Shown piece after piece: positions 55,146 through 64,000 of a stretch of DNA of 64,000 nucleotides (positions within the stretch are counted from its first letter, which is position 1; each line of letters begins with the position of its first letter). Source of the DNA: Alentia gelatinosa (lineage: Eukaryota > Annelida > Polychaeta > Phyllodocida > Polynoidae). The notes under the pieces were generated by a model. It was not told where the DNA came from, searched no databases, and saw only the letters and a list, made by a program, of their open reading frames with translations. Position numbers and translations under genes: made by a program. The DNA lies in assembly GCA_950022655.1 (NCBI GenBank), contig OX465592.1, forward strand, positions 6,914,044 through 6,978,043. The letters run 5' to 3'.

Positions 55146-55503
55146 GGGTGCAGTACAAAATCTTCACTGAGTGCTACAGAACATGAAGTAACCCATAGAA
55201 GTATGTGCACGGGTGTATACTTAAGTTAAACATTGACTTACATGGTGTAGCCTTGGGTCACATACCGATCACCTGTCAACTTAATCTTTGACAATGTCAA
55301 CATTATAAAAGGGCCCTCTCTATAGAATCGATTGTTTCGCATTTAACCCTTTACTGTATCTGGATTCATATTCTAAATGGTCGCTTGTAATAACAAAAAT
55401 ACACGCATATAGTCTAAGCTTTATCCTGTAACTTTAATGTTAATTTTATATCACCATGAATATTTGATCTTACATTTATGATTTTTTTTAAATCATTTCC
55501 AGG

Positions 55504-55860
55504 GCCCATAATGAGTGAAGGGAGACACACAACAGAGAGATTCTAGTCACTGACGGTGGTGGCGGCTCAGCTGATAGTAACCAGGACACAATGAGTGGAC
55601 CCCGTCATAATAGTGAAGGGAAACGTCAGGATTAAGGCCTCACAACGCGATTAGTGCTAATCCCAGTTGTACCTGCCTGCCTGAACTGTGGATACTACTC
55701 TGTGATTATAGGCCAGGAGCGGGACTGCGCTGTGACGTGATCCACAACAGAACGTGGGTGAGATTTACCTGGCGATACCTCTGTCAGGACCCTTCACTTC
55801 ACTACCTGGAGATGTGGATTTAGTATTTCGTGTTGAGGACACCACCATATTGTCTGCACC
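55504..55860 (+). other. Probable 5' UTR of the small Cys-rich protein gene
   Basis: A good acceptor (T-rich run, then TTTCCAG) ends at 55503, suggesting that the exon 55504-55893 carries the 5' UTR and the first 11 codons and that an upstream exon exists. It has three short upstream ORFs (ATG at about 55511, 55591 and 55811). Unspliced initiation inside this stretch is the alternative. Confidence 0.5.
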
Positions 55861-55893
55861 ATGTGTCGCTGGGGCTGCCCCACCGTAGACACG
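55861..55893 (+). CDS. Small Cys-rich protein, exon 1 coding part
   Basis: MCRWGCPTVDT. Donor ACG|GTAAGT, phase 0. Confidence 0.78.
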
Positions 55894-58800
55894 GTAAGTA
55901 TTAATTACATATCACTATACACCTGTGTGCGAATGTCTATGAAATACTGCCCGCTGCTAGGGGTGCAGTAATAATAATGTTCGTGCCCACTGTGAGTGTG
56001 ACTTAATAAGTCATCAAAATAACGTTTTTTAATCGATTTAAGGTATATAATAATAAGCAAACGTCCTCACAGTGGGCGAAACGTTTCTCGTTCTCGGTCA
56101 GTCTTTGATTTCATACTGCCTTCCGCCTATGGCGTCAGGCAGTATGAAATCAAAGACTGACCTCGAATAGGAACCGTTTCGTCCACAGTAAGGACGTTTC
56201 CTAATATTACTATATACCTGTGAGCGAACGTCTATGAAATACTGCCCACTGCTAGGGGTGTGGTATTAATAATGTTCGCGCCTGCTGTGACAGCGGGCCG
56301 TAGTGAAAGGCAGTGGCTTTTCGTGAAGCAAAAAAGTTCATAAACTGGTTTTTTAAACGAGTAGGAGGTATATAGTAATAAGAAAATGTAGTGACTGAAC
56401 CCGTACGGTGTCCGTTCTCGGTCATTTATAAAAATATGGCCCTCCCGGCATATTAATTTGATTTTATAAGTAAAATATACATTTCTTGTAGATTGATATA
56501 TATCAAATATGATGAATGTTGAAATATATGATAAGTACTGATATAAACTAATTACTACACTTATAAATGAGAGATATATTCAAACTATACGAATAAGAAA
56601 ATAAATAAATGGTGTTCGTGGGTGGTAAAAATAAATATGTAGGTGTGGTAAGATGGTGGACGTTGAATGGAATAGAGAGGGAGAGGGATGTGAGAGTGAA
56701 GTGAGAGTTACACTGGCAACCAGAGCTAAACAAAATTAGCTCTGGTCGGGTTAAATAAGCGGCTTCCTTGACCCAGTAGCTGTACCTGTTTGTTACTCTC
56801 CTACCAGACCTTTTGTAATGTTTGGAGAGTGTGTTTAGTCATAACCTTGAAGGCAATTTACCATTTTGTATGTATTTCTAGAATAAAACCACCATAAAGC
56901 CAGACTTATTTATCAAATATGCTAAGCTATGAATTCTACCTATTTAGTATTTCTGCCTTTAGAGCCTACATAGAACAACACTTCCTGGATCGAGGCGTAC
57001 CCCGACTGATCCCGTGTGTGGTTTAACCCGACCAACCCCTATATCGTAGAAGGGGTTGGTTGCTAAACTAAGTGAGAGGTGTCTGGAAGTGGAGAGTGAA
57101 ACGCCAGGTGGCAGCAGTGAGCCATCCTAAGAACATAGAGCCTGATGCTTTATCTCATCTTTGGTAATTTTCATCAAATACTTAACATTGGGAACTCTTA
57201 TTCAATGCCCATGGAGTATTTGGAAAAATCACTCAATGGGAGATTATGCCACAAACTTTAGCTACTTGGCTAATGTGAAGGGTGAGATAAATTCAGAAAC
57301 CTATTCAAGTTTACGGTCAGAGCTCGCTCCCATCTCGTTTGAATCGCTACCTAATTCATGCAGCTTCACCTTGTGAATGACTGCACTACTCAAACTCAAC
57401 GGGATACAAGCTCTGACCATAAACTTTCATAGGTTTCCTCTATGTAGACCGGGCGAAATCACCAGTTTATAATAGAAATTGTGATAACAGAACTAGGTCA
57501 ATGAACCACTCCACAAGTAGGCCAACAAGACGCAAGAACGATCTCTCTTATAACACCTGCGATGTAAACACTGACTCCTGGAGGTTGTTTACAAGACTAG
57601 AAGTGGTCTATGTCTCATGATCTGATGGTGTGTTTTATGATCGATAGGAGAGATAACTCTTTCAGATGGTTGGATGTAAAGTGCCCTGTGCATTTTACAC
57701 CTAGGCCTAATGTACTCTGCTCAAAGGCATATTCTACAATTTGTGATGGTGCCACCTGGTGATTTGTAAAAATTGTCAATTATCAGTCAAAACTGGTTAT
57801 TTGTGATTCATTCTAATTATGAATGAGTAAATTTTACTTTTTCCCCAGTTTTTCCAATCTTAATATGTAAAATAGATCAATTGATATTTGCCTGATTTGC
57901 GGGTGTTCCACCTAGCCGGTGCTAGACCCGGCTGATGGCATTGTGGTCATTGGCGGCATTTGCTGGCCCAAATCTCATGTTGGTGGCGATGATCTGTTCT
58001 GTGAAACAGCCAAAAAGGTATTTAAGGCCGGCCCAGCTGACTGCCAGCCCATCGCCAGTCACTGGCCGGAGTCGGCTGACCTGTTCCTTTAAAGCGCATG
58101 TTCCACCAAGCAAATTGAAGCAGGCCAGCCGGCTGGCTAGCCATTATGACCGCTAACTTTTACAAAGCCGTCCCCAAAGCATCGCTGGCCAAAATCCATT
58201 TGAATAGATATTTAGTAACGGCTGACTGGCCCGTTGATGACACCGTGAGCTCTCTAGGAATCTGTGTTGACTGCTTGCCCACATATATATACCCTGACAC
58301 ATACCATCAACATGGAATGGACAACTCCTCCGAGAAGCTATCCCACAAGCTGAGACCAAATATTCAGACAGTTTGGATACTCTGGGCGTAATTCTAGCAC
58401 CAGAGCGTGCCATACACATTCATAACATCAAGGTTTATCTTTATTTACCTTTATTGTTCGGTTTAACACCAAATTCAGCGGAAGCAGGTTTTGCGTCACA
58501 CTGCATTGTTTCAGCAACCTACATGAACAATAAACTGGAGTGGCGCAGTGTTGTTTTTTGCAGCCTGAGCAGTGTAGTGTGTAGTGGCATGTTTAGCGAG
58601 CCCTCTATCGGATGAACAGGGAACTTGGCTATCATGTTAGTGTGGCCAACGCCCACCAGACAGCAGCAGCATACCCCCTGCATGTTCATAGCCTCGCCTC
58701 ATAGCCACCGGCTGGCCGGCTTGGTGGGACCACCCGCTGGGCATCCACCGGGCGGTGTGTGTGCACCTTGTAGAAGTGGGCAGGCCAGAAATAGAGGAGT

Positions 58801-60915
58801 TGGTGGAACAGCTCTGAGAATTTACAGAGTTGGGGGAGGGGGGGCAGACAACCCTAGTGAGGAACGACAGCTGGAGGCTAAAAGCCTGCCTGCAGAGCAC
58901 CTATTTGGTAGAATACCCACTTTACATGGGAAATGTACTGAAAAATATGGTTTTCTTCATTTCTTTCAAAAACAAAAACTGTGTCCTCTGGAGTTTAATC
59001 ATATTTCTCTATGTCTGAAACTATGTACCAGATATTTCCTTTCATGTGAATCAAATTCGCCATTTTTCCATGAGACTGGTAAAAGTACCTTGCCATGAGA
59101 ATTTTGGACCAAAGGAGAATTTTCTGAGACATGGGGAAAGGTGTGAAGTACACCCGTCTCAAACACATTAGCCTCTATGTGTGCATCCCACTTTAAACTA
59201 TATGTAAACTGTTTGAGCATTCTTGTTGCAGACCTACATGTGTAAGTGGTGCGGAACTCGCTACTGTCGAGAATGTCTGCGAGGCGAGTTCATAGGGCAG
59301 ATGAAGGAGCCCACCAAATGCAGGAAGTGCAACCAGGTCAGAATCTATTCTATAGGGAGCCAAAGTGAACCCACTGAAACCACAGATACCCGTTTACAAA
59401 ACACCATTTCCGGTGGCCAGTAAGAACGAGGCTTAGTGCTAAACCTATGGGGGTTTGAGGATAGACTTTTGTTTTTGGTCTCGTTTGTTACTTTTGAAGT
59501 GTAGTTTACTATTATCGTCTCTGTATAACTCTGTCTCAAAGTTTATAAAAAATATGGATCTAAATGATTGGAGAATAATACATAATCTCGAACTTACATA
59601 GTCAAAGTACTGAGTGCCTATATCCGGAAATGGTGTTTTGTAAACAGGTATGTGTGGTTTCAGCGGGTTCACTTTGGCTCCCTATAACTTTCACAAAACA
59701 CTAAAAAGGTCTTGTTTGTTGACTGTTCCTGTTCAAGTTTCGGGTAATACTTCCTGAAACATTCATTTTTATCTTTAAGTCTACTTGCAGTTAATTGTGT
59801 TTGTTTGTTTGGGTAGTTTCACATCCAATATGCTCTATTAGACCTATTTTGTTTGGGTGGCGATCGAATCTCTATGATGAATTCAGGTAAAAACCTGACC
59901 ATACACATTTCCTGAGGTAACAGTTCAGAAAATCATTTGTATCATTGGGTATGTTTAAAGAAATACCAATTGATATCATTTGTGTTTTGTATTGTAAAGG
60001 TTTACCATACCCTTTATATTAATTTCTGAAAAGCTGTTTATTTCTATAGGCTAAACCCTCCATTTTCTACCTTGGGGAACACATATAGTTTAATGTAAAA
60101 TGCAGTCGTTTGGTTACAAAGTAACTGCCCAAGCTGTACTATTAAATGTAGATGTATTACATAATTGTAATAAATCCATCAACTTCATATTTACAGCCAA
60201 AATGTCAAGGCGCGAGGGTGGAGTATGTCGCGAGACCAAAGACTGTTGACGATGGCAAAGGTAAAGGCAGAGGTAAGAAATAGAAAGGTTTCCAATACCA
60301 TATGATTATATAGAACTACATGACCATGCTGTACATGCTAGAAAACAAGATGGGGAGTTTTGTAGCATGTACAAGAAAGGTGGATTGTTCTGTATTTTTC
60401 ATTTACTATATACCCATGCCTTATATATTGTAAATACGCACCGTTTCGCTATATGATGTGAAAAAATACGGTACGGAACAGTGTTCGGTACGGGAAAATA
60501 CGAAACACTTGTTCCGTATACGTAGACTGAAATATTAGTTCTTAAGCCAAATGAAATTAAAGATTTTTCTTAATTTCGGGTATATAGCAAATATATAACG
60601 TTCACAGCACGTTCTATATAATTACTAAACTTTTTGTTCCCATGGGTTATCAGTATTGCACTAGGCATTGCTTAAGATATGACTTCAATCAAAACAGCAC
60701 ATATCTTTGTAAAATATGTTAATGAAATGTGAAGCCAGACCATTTTCTTGAGGACCCGTAAACGGAACTATGAAATTAATGCAACTTATTTTATACTTAT
60801 TTCAGGGAAAAGTGCAACCAGGTCCAGAAGTGCAAGTCCGTCCAAAAGGAGCAGCAAAAGTGCCAAATCCGGCAAAAAGTCTGGAAAATCAGGAAAGAAA
60901 CGAAAGAGACGCTAA
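55861..60915 (+). CDS. Small Cys-rich zinc-finger-like protein with basic tail (4 exons)
   Basis: I do not recognise this protein. Exons are 55861-55893, 59232-59336, 60197-60272 and 60806-60915. The joined CDS is 324 nt (107 aa), with phases 0, 0 and 1 all consistent. The start context is CACCATGT. Residues 1-11 are MCRWGCPTVDT. Cysteines pair as C2/C6, C15-x2-C18, C23-x2-C26, C41-x2-C44 and C49, suggesting one or two zinc sites (CKWCGTRYCREC, CRKCNQPKC). Residues 66-107 are Lys/Ser/Arg/Gly-rich with RSRSASPSKRSS and end KKRKRR, a likely nuclear localisation signal. Nuclear or nucleic-acid binding is an inference. A poly-A signal AATAAA lies at 61005. Confidence 0.82.
55905..56440. mobile_element. 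Two family A elements around a shared hairpin
   Basis: ATACACCTGTGTGCGAATGT (55915) and ATATACCTGTGAGCGAACGT (56211) start two units. The hairpin between them (about 56059-56200) has a near-perfect stem, TTTGATTTCATACTGCC against GGCAGTATGAAATCAAA, with the loop CTTCCGCCTATGGCGTCA. It starts only about 12 nt after the exon 1 donor. Confidence 0.7.
57150..57440. repeat. Family G related repeat with inverted ends
   Basis: TTATCTCATCTTTGGTAATT, CTTAACATTGGGAACTC, AAGGGTGAGATAAATTCAG. ACGGTCAGAGCT (57314) is inverted against AGCTCTGACCAT (57410). Confidence 0.55.
57900..58813. mobile_element. Family D TIR element, second copy
   Basis: Left end GGGTGTTCCACC, right end TTGGTGGAACAG. The core at about 58389-58470 (AATTCTAGCACCAGAGCGTG, TTCATAACATCAA, TTTATTTACC) matches 33305-33390. 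Outside the core, GC-rich CCAGCCGGCTGGC-type inverted repeats replace the ACGTCTG repeats of the first copy. Confidence 0.75.
59232..59336 (+). CDS. Small Cys-rich protein, exon 2
   Basis: 35 codons (12-46): TYMCKWCGTRYCRECLRGEF, then KEPTKCRKCNQ. Acceptor TTGTTGCAG, donor CAG|GTCAGA, phase 0. Confidence 0.88.
60197..60272 (+). CDS. Small Cys-rich protein, exon 3
   Basis: Residues 47-71 plus one base: PKCQGARVEYVARPKTVDD, then GKGKGR. Acceptor ATTTACAG, donor AG|GTAAGA (phase 1). Confidence 0.85.
60310..60420. repeat. Dispersed hairpin repeat
   Basis: ATGCTGTACATGCTAGAAAA, then CAAGATGGGGAGTTTTGTAG and CATGTACAAGAAAGGTGG. Related to about 50030-50180 (GTTGTACATGCTTCAAAAC .. GTAGCATGTACAAGC). 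Confidence 0.6.
60806..60915 (+). CDS. Small Cys-rich protein, exon 4 with stop
   Basis: Completes G72 and encodes KSATRSRSASPSKRSSKSAK and a Lys/Gly/Ser run ending KKRKRR, then TAA (60913-60915). Acceptor TATTTCAG. Confidence 0.86.
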
Positions 60916-61004
60916 TGATCTTTTAATGATTAAGTGTAGAATTTTCATGTGCATTTTATAACTTCATTTCCTTCTTTCTCAATGGATTTGTATCATTAAT
61001 TGTA

Positions 61005-61010
61005 AATAAA
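61005..61010 (+). terminator. Poly-A signal of the small Cys-rich protein gene
   Basis: AATAAA 90 nt after the stop codon, with T- and A-rich sequence after it. Confidence 0.6.
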
Positions 61011-61552
61011 TACTTGTATACATATATATTCATGGTCATATCATAGGAACAAATAGCCTTATCGGTCATATATAGGGCAAATCGCTATTTTGTTATGGAG
61101 GTGGCCATCTTTCCCCCTGACGCTAAACAAAACACCAGGTGGCGGGTCCAGTTATCAATGGATATTTATTAAAATCATTCTTAGGTTTTCCATAAAAGGA
61201 TTTAAGCCTTGTCTGACGATTATCTCTAGATCGTGACATCAGAAAATAGCAGTTGCCCCCCGACTACAGGGACGCTCTAACACAATTTCCTGGCGGATGA
61301 TGGCAGAATTAGCAATTACTCTCTGTCCTATACTGAAGGATAATTTGAAGCCTGAAGCTGCGGGAAAATAAAATATACATTACAGACAAGAATGAACTTC
61401 CGCTCTCATGTATATGATTTTTTAATTTTTTTTTTATTAAGGCAAGAGTGTCATCTCACCGCGGTGAGTTTTTCAGATCACTCATAAATTACAAGTATAG
61501 AATATATGTAATATACCTGTCAATGTGTATCAATTTTTATTCTAATTTGGAA

Positions 61553-61755
61553 CTATGCAACAAGGCCTGTGTGCGTAGTGATCTTCGCGAGGAGTGAAGA
61601 CGGTAGCGGTACAGGCCGAGTTGTTTAAATCCAAAGTGATTCTCACTGAGGATCTTTTAGTATTTATCCAACCCCATCTTCACGACTTTAGATCGAAAGA
61701 ATAGTTGCATAAAAGCATTTTATGACACGCCCATCAAATACATTTGCTCCATATG
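61553..61755. repeat. Inverted copy of the 36138-36525 repeat block
   Basis: GCAACAAGGCCTGTGTGCGT, AGTGATCTTCGCGAGGAG, then TTTATCCAACCCCATCTTCA, CGATCGAAAG-like and AGTTGCATAAAAGC. The matching pieces lie in the reverse order at 36138-36525. Confidence 0.6.
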
Positions 61756-61864
61756 GTATTTTTTCGTTGGCGTTAGAACAAAGACTAGCAGCCAATGTTA
61801 TTTGCACTTTCAATGGAAAAGTCTTGTACTTTTATATTTGTGATGAAAAAAAGTGGATATAAAG

Positions 61865-63058
61865 TGGGTTCGTTGGGAAATATTTTTCTTCTGCAGTACA
61901 GCAATTATCTATTCGATTGTGCGTTTATTTGGAGTGGCTCCCGCACATAGAGACATAGTGAACCAGACCTAGGCGTGGAGATTAAAGAGCCACGAGAGTG
62001 AGATTCTCGTGTAGTACTTTGAGAAAACTGTATTCCTGTGGACAAATTATCATTTTACCGAACCCCTGTGCCCAGAATTTTAACCGAGGTCTGTAGACCG
62101 AGGTTTAAATGTCCGGAGGACAGGGGTGAGGTGAAATGATAATTCAAACACAGATATATGGTTTTCTTATTATTATATGGTTTTCTTATTATTATATACC
62201 TCGAAATAATTACAATAATTAAGCCATAGCAGCCGTTTCTAGACCCATTTGGGCATACAACGAATGAACCGAACTATAGGATACGCGCCACACTTCAACC
62301 CCCTTTTATATACATATCGATCCTTTTAACAATTGCTAGGTGGCCAGTGGTGTATTGGTTAGGCACTCCGTTTTGTAACGTGAGAATCGGTGGTTCGACC
62401 CCCAGTCACAACCAGTCTTTTTTTTCATTTTCGTTTTTAAATCAAAAGAAAAAGGCCAATGTAGAGAGAATCAATACAACACTGCACTGTGGCAGTGACA
62501 GAATTAATTATGGACATTATTGTAATTATTTCAAGGTAAAACTAATTCAGTTTTTTTTCTAACTTACTTTGTACCGATTCTCTCAATATACTAGCGTTTT
62601 TCTCTTTATACAAAAAGAAAAAAAACACATTGCCAGTGAAGGGGTTCGAACACCCAACCCACAGATTTCGAGACGTAGGCAATAACCACTTCCCCACAAA
62701 CTCGGTTGCTTCTAGTCAGCTTTAAGTCTCTGTATAATTGCTTTTGATGATATTTATGTTTTTTTCTTTGGTACTTCGAGGTAATTTCGTAATTCACTTG
62801 TGTATTCTGCTTTTCAATCCTGTACATGCTTCCATTCACGTTAACTCGCCGATCAATATACTGAATTGGTATTCTGCTTCGTACAGTATCCACTAGATGG
62901 TGCTACAGGCACGAATTAGCACTTTTTAAGGCAATTTTAGTTTAATCTGTTGTAATAGAAAAAATAACAATTTCATTGGAACGAAACCTCTTGGGTTCGT
63001 TGGGAAATATTTTTCTTCTGCAGTACACCAATTATCTATTCGATAGTGTGTTCATTTG
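61865..63058. repeat. 1.2-kb unit bounded by 67-bp direct repeats
   Basis: TGGGTTCGTTGGGAAATATT, then TTTCTTCTGCAGTACA and CAATTATCTATTCGAT, occurs at 61865-61931 and 62992-63058 with about five differences. The interior contains the tRNA-like sequences. It may be a terminal-direct-repeat element or two copies of a SINE-like piece. Confidence 0.6.
62341..62425 (+). repeat. tRNA-like / SINE-head sequence
   Basis: Shows an A-box-like GGTGTATTGGTTAGGC, a B-box-like GGTTCGACCCC and a T run shortly after (62418 on), as in a Pol III unit. The acceptor and T-stem do not pair properly, so it is not a normal tRNA gene. A second tRNA-like block on the minus strand (about 62630-62705) has GTTCGAACCCC and AAGTGGTTATTGCC. 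Confidence 0.4.
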
Positions 63059-64000
63059 TATGAAAAATTGAGGTTTAGGTACTAGCACAATGAAAAATTT
63101 GAGCAACCTCCCCGAATGAAAAATTAATTCTGAGCGTACAATCAGTGGTAGGCCATTAACTATGCATCATCATTGAACATTTATATGTCATATATCATAC
63201 ACCAAGATGCCATTCTTATACTTTTAATATAAATATGTTTTTGATTGATGTAATAAAAATAAAATCATATTGTTTCAAAAATTAATTTCATCAATTCAAA
63301 TATGATTATGATCAATAAATTGCACTGGACCTAAATGGGATCACACTACACTATTATTACAACCCATCGATAATTTCACTGTATTGTATTTTCTGTGCTT
63401 AATACTATTCCAAAGAGAAGTCACAGAGAAAATCGGTTATTTTCGATTTTGAGACAATTAATCAGCAAATCTAAAACAAAACTGGTATGGCCATGTCCGG
63501 CTTGGAATTCCCTTTCCAACAGTGAAAAAATCATTCAGAAATTCTCATCCGTTACTGAGATATCAATGAAAATGTGATTTTCCAAAGTGGAGACGTTTTG
63601 GCCAAACGTCTTTCGCTGGTTCGGTTTTGATTTTGTCAATGCGTACTCAGGTACCAGATCACACATTTCTCTGATTTTCAGTTCACTTTTGTCTGGTCCC
63701 CTTCCACACTGAAGCGATGCTAGAAACCTCATGCCAGATTTTGACACCAGATGGCTATACCTGTAGTATTTCACTGTAGGCCTATGAAGACAGACAGGGT
63801 ACCAGTTTGAACATGCTATACGCTATTAGATCAACTATCCCTCTGTAAATAGTGCTTTTCACATAATAAAACCCATGCTATGATCTTCAAACTTACAGAG
63901 GATATAGTTGATATGTAGTACTACATATTTAAACACTGTAAAGGAGATTCAGCGGTCTCCTCACTTGTACTGTAATAAACTTTTAAAAAGTTGATATATC

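Larger units (their letters stand above)
61011..64000. other. Intergenic region downstream of the small gene
   Basis: Holds an F-type/GCCTCG repeat block (61553-61755), a pair of 67-bp direct repeats (61865-61931 and 62992-63058) and tRNA-like B-box sequences between them. The stretch 63060-64000 shows nothing I can name. Confidence 0.55.

Noticed and set aside
62341..62413. A functional tRNA gene
   Set aside because: A and B boxes are present, but the acceptor, anticodon and T stems do not pair; better seen as a SINE head or tRNA relic.

Overview
This is eukaryotic nuclear DNA from an animal, most likely a lophotrochozoan invertebrate of mollusc type. That assignment is inference from the gene structure (small exons, kilobase introns, GT-AG splice sites), the AT-rich non-coding DNA and the mix of mobile elements (Ty3/Gypsy, Penelope-like, many small foldback/TIR elements). 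No sequence search was possible.

Three host genes can be read. (1) 14418 down to 2628, minus strand: the first 11 coding exons (358 codons) of PHF14, a nuclear histone-H3 reader. They carry an acidic N-terminus, PHD1, a zinc knuckle and an extended PHD. The gene runs off the left edge of the window. (2) 24032-36079, plus strand: a complete 12-exon HIBCH gene, mitochondrial 3-hydroxyisobutyryl-CoA hydrolase of valine breakdown, with a 389-aa product. All splice phases agree and both acidic active-site residues are present. (3) 55861-60915, plus strand: a complete four-exon gene for a 107-aa protein with a Cys-rich zinc-finger-like head and a Lys/Ser/Arg tail. I do not recognise it by name. PHF14 and HIBCH are divergent, about 9.6 kb apart. 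No functional link between the three genes is visible.

The rest is repeats. Two complete Gypsy retrotransposons lie in opposite orientation: Gypsy-1 (18133-23194, minus) between PHF14 and HIBCH, and Gypsy-2 (50393-55145, plus) upstream of the third gene. Each has LTRs that are identical to each other as read (173 and 152 bp), a 5-bp target-site duplication, a tRNA-Ser-like primer site and a polypurine tract, so both look very young. Gypsy-1 has one uninterrupted gag-pol frame. Gypsy-2 has an in-frame TAG near the integrase C-terminus. Penelope-like remnants are present as a hammerhead-ribozyme-like motif (16485-16519, minus) and a broken reverse-transcriptase fragment (46090-46365).

At least eight families of short foldback or TIR elements recur in the introns and intergenic DNA, in places nested. 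I label them A (ATACCTGTG repeat plus hairpin), B (hairpin around GTGTATTACTACGCG), C (TIR ATTCCACCAACAC), D (about 0.95 kb, TIR TATTCCACC), E (TIR GGGTGTTCCATTGGG), F (TTTATCCTACCCC), G (TTTATCTCACCCCTGG) and H (CCATGG..TTTTCCATGTTTT). Satellites include a 17-bp minisatellite in PHF14 intron 3, a 1.3-kb CCCT-based array in HIBCH intron 7, and a 72-bp satellite in HIBCH intron 3 built from the 3' end of exon 3 together with its 5' splice site. A similar case in PHF14 involves the exon 9 acceptor. These exon-boundary satellites, the ribozyme motif and the 0.7-kb foldback in PHF14 intron 7 are the observations most worth a second look. From 36.1 to 50.4 kb I see no host gene.
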